Source of the DNA: Bacteroides sp.
GTDB lineage: Bacteria; Bacteroidota; Bacteroidia; Bacteroidales; Marinifilaceae
Assembly (NCBI GenBank): GCA_021771575.1
Contig: JAETOX010000012.1
Coordinates: forward strand, 1 to 45,953
DNA length: 45,953 nt
Direction: 5' to 3'
Of this stretch, positions 26,000 through 35,578 are shown piece by piece. The notes under the pieces are model-generated. The model made no database searches. It was not told the DNA's origin and was given only the letters and a program-made list of their open reading frames with translations. Position numbers and translations under genes: made by a program. Positions within the stretch are counted from its first letter, which is position 1; every line of letters begins with the position of its first letter.

Positions 26000-27175
26000 T
26001 TACTCTTCAAAATAGGTAGAAAAGCGATTCCAGAATTCTTCGTTGGCCTGGATGTCTTCGTAATAAATCCGCCCTTTTACAGGAGTTGGTGTATCCATAT
26101 TTACCCGGGTAGTCAGATATTCCATCTCTCCTCCCACCTCTTTACCGTCTTCCTGATAACTGTATACAATCTGAATTCCACTCAGAAAATAAACAGAGCG
26201 GAGTTTTTTATATGTAGTAGTAATAGTCATCTTGACGTCCGATTTCGGCTTTTCGCCAACAGTTACCAAATTTCTTCCCAACCGGTTAAAATCCCGGGAA
26301 GTAATTTCCGTTACATTTTTCAATACGGCTAAATCCTTCAGGTTGATATAGATCTCCCCATTATAGGTCTGTACAGAAGGGTCACCTGTAGTAGAGAGTG
26401 AGGGATTAACCGCCTGATAGGCGATGACCTGTACGGAATCTCCTTCATACACCAGCTTCCCTTTGCTTTTCAATTTATAATCCCTCGAATTAACAAGATC
26501 CAGTACGTTACGGGTATTACGCACAATATCGGCAGTCAGAATATCGTCAAAATAAGTCAAACCATCCCATATACATGCAGCAGGCTCACTACGACGCACC
26601 TGATTGAATTTGTAGTTCACTTCGTTAAAAGCAGAGACTACATCTTCCCGGCGATATCCTTCTGCATCGTAAATAGTCACAGTAGCTTCCTTTACTTTCT
26701 CCTGTCCGTCCGTCCGGGTCAAATATTTGAAATATCCTTCGTAATTATAAGGGCGGATAATATAATTCTTATTGATATTGGATACGACATTCTGCAACAT
26801 CTTTTTATAAATCAACAATTGTCCATATACATCCACCTCTCCGATCCCGTAAGTCACCGGCCGCAAGATAATGGTAAAATCTGGTTTAGCCTGGGCTTCA
26901 TACACTTTCATCTCCTGGGGTGCATAACCGACAGCCGATACCCGGATCACATGGGTAGAATATTTGTCAGGAATCGTGAGCTCAAATCGACCATCCACAT
27001 CCGAAGCCACACCTGCCACCGTCCCCAATAATCCCAAATTGGCAAAGGCAACCGGCTCTTTTGTCTGGCCGTCAATAATCGTTCCTTTAATCGTTATTTT
27101 TCCATCGTTCTGAGCACGACAGATAGTCAGACTCCCCAAAATCAACATCAGTAGCAAAAACAATTTCCTATCCAT
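26000..27175 (-). CDS. Exported protein with carboxypeptidase-regulatory-like domain
   Basis: 391 residues. Signal peptide ending near CRAQ, then a CarboxypepD_reg-like beta-sandwich (about 26-110; GTIIDGQTKEPVAFANLGLLGT...GVASDVDGRFEL) as at the N terminus of many Bacteroidetes outer-membrane proteins. The rest (~115-391) is beta-rich without a plug domain or barrel, so it is not a TonB receptor. Possibly related to the DUF5686 group, but I cannot confirm. Monocistronic between converging and diverging neighbours. Confidence 0.75.
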   Translation of the reverse strand: MDRKLFLLLMLILGSLTICRAQNDGKITIKGTIIDGQTKEPVAFANLGLLGTVAGVASDVDGRFELTIPDKYSTHVIRVSAVGYAPQEMKVYEAQAKPDFTIILRPVTYGIGEVDVYGQLLIYKKMLQNVVSNINKNYIIRPYNYEGYFKYLTRTDGQEKVKEATVTIYDAEGYRREDVVSAFNEVNYKFNQVRRSEPAACIWDGLTYFDDILTADIVRNTRNVLDLVNSRDYKLKSKGKLVYEGDSVQVIAYQAVNPSLSTTGDPSVQTYNGEIYINLKDLAVLKNVTEITSRDFNRLGRNLVTVGEKPKSDVKMTITTTYKKLRSVYFLSGIQIVYSYQEDGKEVGGEMEYLTTRVNMDTPTPVKGRIYYEDIQANEEFWNRFSTYFEE

Positions 27176-27234
27176 AGATTCATCCTTTTAAGTAATTCAA
27201 GCTCGTTTTACGTTACGTTTCTGTTTTTATTTTA

Positions 27235-27242
27235 TATATTTG
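27235..27242 (+). promoter_or_regulatory. -7 box TATATTTG
   Basis: Exact TAnnTTTG match 66 bp before the coiled-coil lipoprotein start. The -33 region is T-rich but lacks a clear TTG. Confidence 0.5.
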
Positions 27243-27308
27243 CCCCAAAGTAAGCAATTATAATGCTTAAAACCAAAATGTATCAACGAAATAATTGAGA
27301 TATCCCTT

Positions 27309-27959
27309 ATGAGAAAGACGGTTTTATACATCGGTGGATTCGTAATCCTTTCCTCTTTATCTGTATCCTGCGTATCGAAGAAAAAATTTGAAGAACTGGC
27401 TCGTGCCAAAAGAGAAGTGGACCGTAATATCTTGGAACTGCAAAGAGAAAAGAAAAAATTAGAGGATCAGCTTCAAGTAACAAAAGACGATTTCAACAGT
27501 ATCCGCTATAAACTGACAGAAAACAATGCTGTCAAAGACAAAACCATCGATCAGTTGTATACTAAATTGCGTTCGCTCGAAAGCAAACAAGTTGAATTGA
27601 AATCGGAACTCAGTAATGTCGCTGATCAGATCAAAACCACGACAGCTTCTTCGAACGAACAGATTACAACATTGGAAAAAAATCTTCAGAAAATCAGTGC
27701 CGAACGTGATCAATTACGAAAACAACTCACTGAAGTACAAACCGGTCTGGAATTCGAGAATCGTAAAATCAAGGCTCAGCTCGAAACGGCTTCCGGTAGC
27801 CTTACAGCCAAAGACACCGAAATTCAACGGTTGAAAAACGACAATGAAGAAATGAACAAAAAACTAAACTGGATTAGAAAAACAAAATCGGAAGCCGATG
27901 CCGAAATCAAAAAACTGACTAATCAGGTAAATCTGTTAAAGAAAGAATTGAGCAAATAA
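27309..27959 (+). CDS. Coiled-coil lipoprotein
   Basis: 216 residues: lipoprotein signal with LSVSC (Cys21), then almost one continuous coiled coil (~27-215), rich in K, E, Q and L, ending at ELSK. No catalytic domain. Near residues 180-193 it has EEMNKKLNWIRK, similar to a segment of the coiled-coil protein at 29752. Its stop is directly followed (1 bp) by the next gene, so both are coexpressed. Probably a periplasmic tether or spacer; function unknown. Confidence 0.75.
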   Translation: MRKTVLYIGGFVILSSLSVSCVSKKKFEELARAKREVDRNILELQREKKKLEDQLQVTKDDFNSIRYKLTENNAVKDKTIDQLYTKLRSLESKQVELKSELSNVADQIKTTTASSNEQITTLEKNLQKISAERDQLRKQLTEVQTGLEFENRKIKAQLETASGSLTAKDTEIQRLKNDNEEMNKKLNWIRKTKSEADAEIKKLTNQVNLLKKELSK

Positions 27960-27960
27960 G

Positions 27961-28332
27961 ATGCTTTATTTAATATTAGGAATAACAGGGCTGCTACTCA
28001 TAGTTGCTCTGTTTACTTATATAAGATACCGGAAACAAAGCGAACCTGAAGAAATCGTCGCTCCTCCTGTGGAATGCTGCGGTGCTCATGCTATTTGCGA
28101 GAAAGGCCTGAAGAAAGCGGATGTACATATCGATTACTTCGATGACGAGGAATTGGATGCTTATAAAAACATTCCGGCGAACGCTTATTCCGATGAACAA
28201 ATTGAGGCTTTCCGCGAAATCCTGTACACATTACGTACGGAAGATATCGAAGACTGGCTGATCAGCCTGGAAAAACGCCAGATCGATCTCCCTGAAATCC
28301 TTCGTCCCGAAGCCTTTGAAATGTTACCTTGA
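27961..28332 (+). CDS. Small membrane-anchored protein with CCGAH motif
   Basis: 123 residues: one N-terminal transmembrane helix (~3-21), a Cys-rich motif ECCGAHAICEK (46-56) that could bind a metal, then an acidic helical tail. I recall similar uncharacterised proteins in Bacteroidales, some labelled phospholipase without evidence. It begins 1 bp after the coiled-coil lipoprotein gene and ends 1 bp before the converging DUF2851 gene. Confidence 0.7.
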   Translation: MLYLILGITGLLLIVALFTYIRYRKQSEPEEIVAPPVECCGAHAICEKGLKKADVHIDYFDDEELDAYKNIPANAYSDEQIEAFREILYTLRTEDIEDWLISLEKRQIDLPEILRPEAFEMLP

Positions 28333-28333
28333 T

Positions 28334-29608
28334 TCACTCCTCTACGTGCTTCAATACTTCCCGCCCGATTCGGCATTGCAGACAACGGTAACGCTCACAA
28401 TATTCCTGAGTCAATTCGATCACCCCTTGAGTTTGGGAAGCAGACTGGAAAACAAAACCTAAATTTTCCCAATCCCTGACAATATAATTTTTTTCAGCCC
28501 GGCATTTCTCCAGCCACATCAAAGCTTTTTCCTGTAGCTTCGCTTCCTGCCTTTCTTGCCCATATAAAAAAAGTAAAGGAACGATGGCATTAATCAAGAG
28601 AATTTGCTTCGTATTTCTTCCCAACCGATGAGTCTGACCACCTGACACTATCCCAGGCCGATAGTGATTTTCCCAATATGCTGATACTTCTACATCCAGC
28701 AATGCATAGAGCTCTTTTAAATCTCCAACTTCTAATATCCTCGATAAAAGCGTTCTGTATCCTTGCAGAAAAGAGGCCAGTAAGGCCAACCGCAGGGTTG
28801 GAAAAGCATCCGGGCGGATTCGCATAAATTTCCATATTCCCGGAGGTAAAGAAAATAATTGGTGTTTATTTCGCAGATAGGTGAATTCTTTTTTCAAAGC
28901 TACTACATACTCATCCTCCGGAGCATCGTCCAATAACCCGGCACACCCCAGCAATAAAGCTTCCAGCACCAGAAGTTTATCGGCATAACGCAATAGGATA
29001 CGATACGGTAAACAGAGAGACAACTGATAAAAAGGTTCTGCATTCACATGCCCACTCCAGTATTTACAAAGCATACGATAGAAACACTCCTCCCAGTCCC
29101 GGTGAGTTTGCTCCAACATCAACTGAATGCCGCCACACTTTCTTTGCAAACGTTCCATCGACAGGGCCTGAAGGACAATCTGCCAGTAACCGGGATCGAT
29201 CCGGCCCACCGCATGACGGCATCCCGGACGTACCGCGCCCCCCGACATATAAAGATATTCATCGTAAAGCCGATCCGCATATTCCAACACGATCGTCTCT
29301 ACTTCCCGACCGCAACTGTTATAAATGCGGACATCCGCTTCCCGGACAACTGATAGAATCACATTATTATAAGCTGCATCCGTATGATGTCCATGACGAT
29401 ACCAATCGCTATTACACAAATGTACTTCTATGTTCCCGGCTAACTCGATCTCTCCGGTCCGGATCCGGGCATTAAAAAAATCAGGACCAGCATCCCGGTT
29501 CTGCTTACCAGGATCGAGCACACATAGCGGTTGTCCGGAAATAGTGATGAAATCCCCATTTCTGAACAAAGCATTTGCCCAGATATATTGTAAGAATTCT
29601 TCTCTCAT
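28334..29608 (-). CDS. DUF2851 family protein
   Basis: 424 residues, cytoplasmic, family of unknown function. Characteristic N-terminal block: [19 protein letters not shown], then [21 protein letters not shown], with several conserved D, H and E residues that could form a metal site. The Asp-Asn-rich start recalls restriction-endonuclease-like folds, but this is only an impression. ATG 29608 chosen over the in-frame TTG at 29614. A minus-strand -7 box lies 26 bp upstream. Confidence 0.85.
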   Translation of the reverse strand: MREEFLQYIWANALFRNGDFITISGQPLCVLDPGKQNRDAGPDFFNARIRTGEIELAGNIEVHLCNSDWYRHGHHTDAAYNNVILSVVREADVRIYNSCGREVETIVLEYADRLYDEYLYMSGGAVRPGCRHAVGRIDPGYWQIVLQALSMERLQRKCGGIQLMLEQTHRDWEECFYRMLCKYWSGHVNAEPFYQLSLCLPYRILLRYADKLLVLEALLLGCAGLLDDAPEDEYVVALKKEFTYLRNKHQLFSLPPGIWKFMRIRPDAFPTLRLALLASFLQGYRTLLSRILEVGDLKELYALLDVEVSAYWENHYRPGIVSGGQTHRLGRNTKQILLINAIVPLLFLYGQERQEAKLQEKALMWLEKCRAEKNYIVRDWENLGFVFQSASQTQGVIELTQEYCERYRCLQCRIGREVLKHVEE

Positions 29609-29633
29609 ATACAAAAAAGATTGATGGCCTTTA

Positions 29634-29641
29634 CAAATTTA
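29634..29641 (-). promoter_or_regulatory. -7 box TAAATTTG for the DUF2851 gene
   Basis: Exact minus-strand TAnnTTTG match; leader of ~18 nt before ATG 29608. Confidence 0.45.
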
Positions 29642-29697
29642 CAAAATTTAGCGCATAAAAACTCCATTTCAGCGAAAGAAATTGCCTTAAATTGTGC

Positions 29698-29705
29698 TAC
29701 CTTTG
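29698..29705 (+). promoter_or_regulatory. -7 box TACCTTTG that decides the start of the next gene
   Basis: Exact TAnnTTTG match, with TTG at 29682-29684 (13-bp spacing, short). The start of transcription near 29712 excludes the upstream GTG at 29692 as the start codon and supports ATG 29752. Confidence 0.6.
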
Positions 29706-29751
29706 CCCAAAACAGGTTAGAAATGATAAAATCGATAAACGGCATCACATT

Positions 29752-30639
29752 ATGGAAGAAAACAAATTAATCAAGGACAAAAAGGATAAAATACTAATGG
29801 TGATTATCGGGTGTTTATCAGTCGTCCTCATTGGCCTATTTATCTTCTTTTTAATAGAAAGATCTGAAAACCGGAAACATATTGCAGCCATTCACGAAGA
29901 AAAACAAGAACTGGAACAAGAACTGACCGATCTGAGTCATCACTACGACGATTTGAAAACCAATAATGATACGTTGAATGAAAAATTGCTCCAGGAACAG
30001 GAAAAAATTGCCACGTTGATGGATAAAATGAAGAAATTCCGCGATAATTCATACGCCGAAATCAATCGCTATAAAAAAGAAATCGGTACCCTGAAAACCG
30101 TCCTTCGCAGTTATGTCGTTCAAATCGACTCTCTGAATCAGCTGAACCAAAAGCTGGCAAAAGAAAACAACGAAGTTAAACAACAGATGAACTGGGTACG
30201 CGAACGGAATCAAAAACTGGAGAATCAACAAAAAGATATGAAAGAAGTGATCGCTCGTGCCAGCGCTCTGCGCACAGAAAACTTCGTCGTTTATCCGGTA
30301 AACAAAAAAGACCGGGAAACTAATTGGAAAAAATGTTTTAACCTGAAAGCTGAATTTGTCATTACCAAAAATATTACGGCAAAACGGGGCGACCGGGTGA
30401 TTTACCTGCGCCTGAAACGTCCGGACGATAAAGTCATCGCTTTCAGTGATAAATCTTTTTTCAAGTACCAGAATGTTTCACTCACTTATTCAGCCAAACG
30501 CGAAATTAATTATGAAGGCGACCGGTTGGAAATGGCGATCTACTGGCCTAATGACGGCAGCTTAATCAAAGGGAAATACATAGCCGAATTATTCAGTGAC
30601 GGCGAACTAATCGGAACTACAGAATTTACGTTAAACTAG
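29752..30639 (+). CDS. Membrane-anchored coiled-coil protein
   Basis: 295 residues. Short basic cytoplasmic N terminus, one transmembrane helix (~15-35), a long coiled coil (~40-190), then a beta-rich domain (~200-295; FNLKAEFVITKNITAKRGDRVIYLRL) likely outside the inner membrane. It contains NNEVKQQMNWVRERNQ, resembling the NWIRK segment of the lipoprotein at 27309. Function unknown; a periplasmic scaffold is possible. Start chosen from the -7 box position. It ends 20 bp before fhs. Confidence 0.75.
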   Translation: MEENKLIKDKKDKILMVIIGCLSVVLIGLFIFFLIERSENRKHIAAIHEEKQELEQELTDLSHHYDDLKTNNDTLNEKLLQEQEKIATLMDKMKKFRDNSYAEINRYKKEIGTLKTVLRSYVVQIDSLNQLNQKLAKENNEVKQQMNWVRERNQKLENQQKDMKEVIARASALRTENFVVYPVNKKDRETNWKKCFNLKAEFVITKNITAKRGDRVIYLRLKRPDDKVIAFSDKSFFKYQNVSLTYSAKREINYEGDRLEMAIYWPNDGSLIKGKYIAELFSDGELIGTTEFTLN

Positions 30640-30659
30640 ACTATAAATAAAACCGAACT

Positions 30660-32327
30660 ATGACAGATATTGAAATTGCAAATACAATAAAACTGAAGCC
30701 CATCACTGAAATTGCGGCAAAACTGGGAATAGATCCCGAAGTGATAGAACTTCACGGAAAATACAAAGCTAAACTTCCCTTGGATCTCATTCGGCCGGAG
30801 AAGATACAAGACAAACACCTGATCCTGGTTTCTGCTATTTCCCCTACTCCTGCCGGAGAAGGAAAAACCACGATATCTATCGGTTTGACGGAAGGGCTCA
30901 ACCGTATCGGTAAAAAGACAACTGTTGTATTGCGCGAACCCTCCTTAGGTCCTGTATTCGGTATCAAGGGGGGAGCAACCGGAGGCGGTTATTCTCAGGT
31001 ACTTCCGATGGAAGATATCAATCTCCACTTTACCGGAGATTTCAATGCCATCGAAAAAGCCCACAATTTATTAGCAGCTCTTATCGACAATAACATTCAA
31101 AGTAAGACTTCTTCCCTTGGCTTGGATCCGCGTACTGTAACCTGGAAAAGAGTAATGGACATGAACGATCGCTCCCTGCGGCATATCATCGTCGGACTGG
31201 GAGGCACTTCATCGGGTGTACCGCGGGAAACCGGTTTCGACATTACAGCAGCTTCCGAGATTATGGCGATTCTTTGTCTATCAGAGAGTTTTATGGATTT
31301 GAAGGAACGGCTGGGTAATATCTTTATTGGCTATACATATGATAAAAAACCTTTATATGCCAGAGACCTGAAAGCCCATGGAGCTATGGCCGCCTTATTG
31401 AAAGATGCCATCAAACCCAACCTGGTCCAGACAATCGAAGGAAATCCGGCCATCATTCATGGAGGACCATTCGCCAACATTGCTCAAGGCACCAATTCTG
31501 TACTGGCAACTAAAATGGGATTATCTCTTTCGGATTTTGTGGTGACCGAAGCTGGTTTCGGTTTTGACCTGGGAGCTGAAAAATTCTTTGACATCAAATG
31601 TGTCAAAGCCGGCCTGAATCCGAGTGCTGTCGTTTTGGTTGCCACTATCCGGGCATTGAAATATCACGGGGGCATGAAGCTGGAAAACTTGAAGGAAGAA
31701 AATCCGGAAGCCCTTCTCAAAGGGATCGGAAACCTCGAAAAGCATGTGGAAAACATGAAAAAATTCAATATCTGCCCGATTGTAGCTCTGAATCGTTTTG
31801 TTTCCGATACCGAGGCCGAAATACAAATCGTAGCAGATAAATGCCGGGAATTGGGAGTTCCGATGGAAGTTGCCGATGTATGGGCCAAAGGCGGTGAGGG
31901 TGCCGAAAAACTGGCCCTTCTGACAGCAAAAGTCGCTGAACAATGTACCTGTAAACTTCAACCGCTTTATGACTGGAATTGGAGTGTCGAAAAAAAGATC
32001 GAAACCATCGCCAAAGAAATATATGGAGCGGCAGCTATCGACTATACACCACAGGCTAAAAGCGATTTGAAGAAAATCATAGCACTGGGATTGGATAAAC
32101 TTCCTGTTTGTGTAGCCAAAACCCAAAAATCCCTGTCAGATAACCCTAAATTATTAGGTCGCCCAAAAGATTTTATCGTCACTGTCCGTCAAATTGAAAT
32201 CGCTGCAGGTGCGGGATTCGTGATTCCCATCACTGGTGAAATCATGCGAATGCCAGGTCTTCCCGAGAAACCGGCTGCCGAAAACATCGACATTGATGAA
32301 AATGGACACATCAGCGGACTATTCTAA
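30660..32327 (+). CDS. fhs: Formate--tetrahydrofolate ligase
   Basis: 555-residue one-carbon enzyme making 10-formyl-THF from formate, THF and ATP. P-loop TPAGEGKTT at 63-71, then REPSLGPVFGIKGGATGGGYSQVLPMEDINLHFTGD, the signature stretch of the family, and the C-terminal ITGEIMRMPGLP. Full length. Folate link to ftcD at the other end of the window is only functional, not an operon. It may be cotranscribed with the coiled-coil gene upstream (20 bp gap). Confidence 0.97.
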   Translation: MTDIEIANTIKLKPITEIAAKLGIDPEVIELHGKYKAKLPLDLIRPEKIQDKHLILVSAISPTPAGEGKTTISIGLTEGLNRIGKKTTVVLREPSLGPVFGIKGGATGGGYSQVLPMEDINLHFTGDFNAIEKAHNLLAALIDNNIQSKTSSLGLDPRTVTWKRVMDMNDRSLRHIIVGLGGTSSGVPRETGFDITAASEIMAILCLSESFMDLKERLGNIFIGYTYDKKPLYARDLKAHGAMAALLKDAIKPNLVQTIEGNPAIIHGGPFANIAQGTNSVLATKMGLSLSDFVVTEAGFGFDLGAEKFFDIKCVKAGLNPSAVVLVATIRALKYHGGMKLENLKEENPEALLKGIGNLEKHVENMKKFNICPIVALNRFVSDTEAEIQIVADKCRELGVPMEVADVWAKGGEGAEKLALLTAKVAEQCTCKLQPLYDWNWSVEKKIETIAKEIYGAAAIDYTPQAKSDLKKIIALGLDKLPVCVAKTQKSLSDNPKLLGRPKDFIVTVRQIEIAAGAGFVIPITGEIMRMPGLPEKPAAENIDIDENGHISGLF

Positions 32328-32344
32328 GCTTCTTCTCTCCTCTC

Positions 32345-32380
32345 TTCTCAGGAATGCAATAGCACTTGCATTTCTGAGAA
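32345..32380 (+). terminator. Hairpin after fhs
   Basis: TTCTCAGGAATGCAA pairs with TTGCATTTCTGAGAA (15 bp, one G-T pair) with a 6-nt loop, 18 bp after the stop. The tail is AAACTG, not a clean T-run, so it may block exonucleases more than end transcription. Confidence 0.6.
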
Positions 32381-32441
32381 AAACTGTAAAGACTTTATTT
32401 CACATTCCTATAATAGGATAACATTCTAAATTTTAAAACGT

Positions 32442-32543
32442 ATGCGGAGTAGTGTAATGATATTTGTAGTTGGAATTCTCTTCATTGTAATAACAGATGG
32501 AACACTTTGGTACCAATTGAGAAAATATATACATAAACGGTAA
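32442..32543 (+). pseudogene. N-terminal membrane segment cut off from the metallophosphoesterase
   Basis: 33 codons from ATG 32442 (MRSSVMIFVVGILFIVITDG...) forming one transmembrane helix and a basic loop ending IHKR, then TAA at 32541. Reading on in the same frame gives QIILYSLHTLFFLLALIMF..., which runs straight into the metallophosphoesterase. This fits the first helix of that family's usual N-terminal membrane domain, so the stop looks like a nonsense mutation inside one gene. Confidence 0.6.
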
Positions 32544-32579
32544 CAGATCATACTTTACAGTCTCCATACCCTGTTCTTT

Positions 32580-33632
32580 TTGCTTGCCCTGATTATGTTT
32601 CAATACGGAATTTCCCGGTTAAAAGGACCAGGGGCCTATTTCTGGATCGAAAAATTTATCGGTCTGTTTTTTCTTTTTTATGTCCCGAAGCTGTTTTTCA
32701 TTCTTTTCAACGGCATCAGTATACTCCTTCGCAGCTGCTGTCTTCTTTTTTCGAAAAGCCTCCGGATGCTTGCTACTTTTTTCTCTCTTTCTTTGTTTCT
32801 GATCCTCTTATACAGCATCACCCTGGGACGTTATAATTATAAACTGGAAACGGTCGAAGTACCTATCGCCTACTTATCGGAAGCTTTCCGCAATTTCAAA
32901 ATCGTCCAGCTCTCGGATATCCATTTAGGCAGTTTCGGACCCGGTTACAAAGGCATGGAGAAACTGGTCGACCAAGTGAATCAGCTGCAACCGGACGTAA
33001 TTGTTTTTACCGGAGATATGGTCAACAACTTTGCTGACGAAATGATTCCCTGGATCGATGTCCTGGGAAAGTTACATGCCCCATACGGCAAATATGCCGT
33101 AACCGGCAATCATGATTACGGTGATTACACCCATTGGCCGGATGCCAGAGCCAAACAGAACAATATGACTCAGTTTTTCCGGAATATGGAAGCCATGGGA
33201 TTCCGGATGCTCAACAACCGAAGTATACCTTTGGTCATCCGGCAGGATACTCTTTGGCTGGCGGGAGTGGAAAACTGGGGGAAACCGCCTTTCCCCCGTT
33301 ACGGCAAGCTGACAGAGGCTATCGATTCCATCCAACACCCCCGACCGATTGTATTGTTATCGCACGATCCCTCCCATTGGCGTGCCGAAATCCTCGACCA
33401 TCCGAATATATATTTGACTCTCTCCGGTCATACCCATGCCATGCAATTCGGTATAAAAATCGGCCCGAAAAAATGGAGCCCGGCCAGTTATATTTATCCA
33501 GAATATGACGGTCTGTACCAACAGGGAGATCAATACCTGCATGTAAGCCGCGGCCAGGGTTATCTCGGTTATCCTGGTCGTATCGGCCTTTCTCCTGTCA
33601 TCACCGAACTGATTCTAACTACCGGTAAATAA
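32580..33632 (+). CDS. Membrane metallophosphoesterase (main part of an interrupted gene)
   Basis: 350 residues from a TTG at 32580; the first ATG in frame is 32595. N-terminal hydrophobic helices (~20-95) precede a calcineurin-like phosphoesterase with all metal motifs: LSDIHLG, TGDMVN, GNHDYG, SHDP and SGHTHAMQ. The catalytic domain is intact and should face the periplasm or cytoplasmic face of the inner membrane. The natural protein probably starts at ATG 32442, but an in-frame TAA at 32541 interrupts it. Whether a shortened protein is made is unknown. 21 bp before the SpoIIE-type gene. Confidence 0.8.
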   Translation: MLALIMFQYGISRLKGPGAYFWIEKFIGLFFLFYVPKLFFILFNGISILLRSCCLLFSKSLRMLATFFSLSLFLILLYSITLGRYNYKLETVEVPIAYLSEAFRNFKIVQLSDIHLGSFGPGYKGMEKLVDQVNQLQPDVIVFTGDMVNNFADEMIPWIDVLGKLHAPYGKYAVTGNHDYGDYTHWPDARAKQNNMTQFFRNMEAMGFRMLNNRSIPLVIRQDTLWLAGVENWGKPPFPRYGKLTEAIDSIQHPRPIVLLSHDPSHWRAEILDHPNIYLTLSGHTHAMQFGIKIGPKKWSPASYIYPEYDGLYQQGDQYLHVSRGQGYLGYPGRIGLSPVITELILTTGK

Positions 33633-33653
33633 TTTCTGTACCAACATTTTCCC

Positions 33654-35543
33654 ATGAATAACAACACCAGTTTTGCAAAACAATTAATTATTTACCTGAT
33701 TCTTGCCCTGGTTATCGGTTTTTTGTTTATCTCTCTGGCGATTACCAATTCATTAAAACATTTTATCGAAAATAATGCTTATAACCAGGCCAAAATAATT
33801 GCCAGTAATGTATTGATTATTTTCGAACGGGAAATTTCGCGCATAGAAGGCATCCCTCAGAATGTCACGGATATGCAGGGAAAATTGGACTATGAGAATA
33901 TTTCGGAACTACCAGTAAGAATTTTAAAAAGCCATCCTTCGCTTATCGGAAGTTCTATACATTACGACACTCGCAATCCAGCGGTAGCTCACATCCCCCA
34001 TGTGACGGCTTTCCGATCCGAAGACGGACGTATTCATTTCACACCTCCGGCCATGCATTGTGATTTTTATCGGCCAGACAGTAGCCGTATCATCCGTAGG
34101 AGTCCGAATGCCGGCTACTGGATTTATTCGGCAGTCAATACAACCAGGACCATTGCTTATTGCCAACCCATTTACAACGAAAAACAACAGGCTTGTGGAG
34201 TATTGAAAATCGATTTTCCCTTAAAGACCATTACCGATATCATTTGCAGCTACAAATTATTCCAATCGGGAAATCTTTTTATCACAGATAGTCAGGGGCA
34301 TTATATCTTCCATCCCGATTCCAAAGTTTTGAAGACACAAACGATCATGACACATTTTTCAGAAGGTCATTCGGAAAAAATTACCCGGAAAATACTGCGG
34401 GGCGAAAGCGGGGCAACCTGTATATACCTGGACCAAACGAAACATTATCTTTATTATACCCCTATCGATTTGATGGGTTGGCGTCTCGGCATCATCTGCC
34501 CTTATTCCAACATTCTTCACTCATCGGCAAAACTGTATTATCTTCTGTTTATCATTTTGGGTTTGGGCCTGTTTTTCCTATTTATCGGCATCATCAACAT
34601 TGTTCGTCGTCTTTCCTCTCCACTCGATGAATTGGCATTTTTCGCCCGCCGACTGGCTGAAGGACAGTTCAATATCGAACTTCCCACTCCGAAATGCAGC
34701 AAAGAAATTCAGGAGCTTTACGACTCATTTCATTACCTGCAACTCAATCTGAACAATTATATCGAACGTTTAAAAATGACAACTGCCGAAAAAGAACAGC
34801 TCAATTCAGAAATGCGGTTGGCCCGGCGAATCCAGCAACGTTTTCTCCCTAAAAGCATAACTCTTCCCTCTCATATACAACTGGCGGCAGAACTACGCCA
34901 ATGCCGGGAAGTTGGCGGAGACCTTTATGAATTTTTTCTTATAGGTCGTCTCCTCTATTTTGCCATCGGAGATGTTTCGGGCAAAGGCACCCCAGCAGCT
35001 CTTTATATGGCTTCGATCTGTAAACTTTTCCACTATGTAGCCAGCCATTATCCTTCTACCGCTGCTATTTGCAACATCATCAACAAGCACATGTGCGACG
35101 ACGGAGAAGACGATATGTATGTCACCATGTTTTTAGGCATCCTGGATATCGATACCGGTACAATGACTTTTACCAATGCAGGGCATCCCTATCCCATCAT
35201 TATCCATGAAAACGGTGAAACCGGTTTCTTGGACAAATATCCCGATGTTCCGATCGGTGTTCTGGAAGATCATATTTTTAACGAACATACTTACACTTTT
35301 CCTGAAAACACAACCCTCCTCTTTTATACAGATGGCATTACAGAGGCAGAGAATGTCTTCGGTCAATTCTATGGACAAGAGAAAATGATCCGGTCTATCC
35401 GCTCGGATATAGAAAAAACGCCGACAGTTCTTATAGAGTCTATACTCAAAGATATCTGCCGGCATATCGACAAAGGAAAGCAATCCGACGATCTTACTTT
35501 ATTGGCCATCCACTACACCGATCCGACTCAGGCAAACAGCTAA
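33654..35543 (+). CDS. SpoIIE-family protein phosphatase with periplasmic sensor and HAMP domain
   Basis: 629 residues. Transmembrane helix 1 (~10-31), an extracytoplasmic Cache-like sensor (~35-290) with GVLKIDFPL and NLFITDSQGHYIFHP, helix 2 (~295-316), a HAMP linker (~317-370) and a PP2C-type phosphatase (~400-625). Phosphatase motifs: GGDLYEFF, AIGDVSGKGTPAALYM, NAGHPYP and DGITEAEN with metal-binding Asp. Such proteins usually dephosphorylate an anti-sigma antagonist. No anti-sigma kinase or STAS gene lies nearby, so the target is unknown. Confidence 0.9.
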   Translation: MNNNTSFAKQLIIYLILALVIGFLFISLAITNSLKHFIENNAYNQAKIIASNVLIIFEREISRIEGIPQNVTDMQGKLDYENISELPVRILKSHPSLIGSSIHYDTRNPAVAHIPHVTAFRSEDGRIHFTPPAMHCDFYRPDSSRIIRRSPNAGYWIYSAVNTTRTIAYCQPIYNEKQQACGVLKIDFPLKTITDIICSYKLFQSGNLFITDSQGHYIFHPDSKVLKTQTIMTHFSEGHSEKITRKILRGESGATCIYLDQTKHYLYYTPIDLMGWRLGIICPYSNILHSSAKLYYLLFIILGLGLFFLFIGIINIVRRLSSPLDELAFFARRLAEGQFNIELPTPKCSKEIQELYDSFHYLQLNLNNYIERLKMTTAEKEQLNSEMRLARRIQQRFLPKSITLPSHIQLAAELRQCREVGGDLYEFFLIGRLLYFAIGDVSGKGTPAALYMASICKLFHYVASHYPSTAAICNIINKHMCDDGEDDMYVTMFLGILDIDTGTMTFTNAGHPYPIIIHENGETGFLDKYPDVPIGVLEDHIFNEHTYTFPENTTLLFYTDGITEAENVFGQFYGQEKMIRSIRSDIEKTPTVLIESILKDICRHIDKGKQSDDLTLLAIHYTDPTQANS

Positions 35544-35578
35544 AACCAGCAGAATTTCGTATTTGACGGTTCGTAAAT

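Noticed and set aside
29692..29751. GTG start for the coiled-coil membrane protein
   Set aside because: The TACCTTTG promoter box lies downstream of this GTG, so the message cannot include it.
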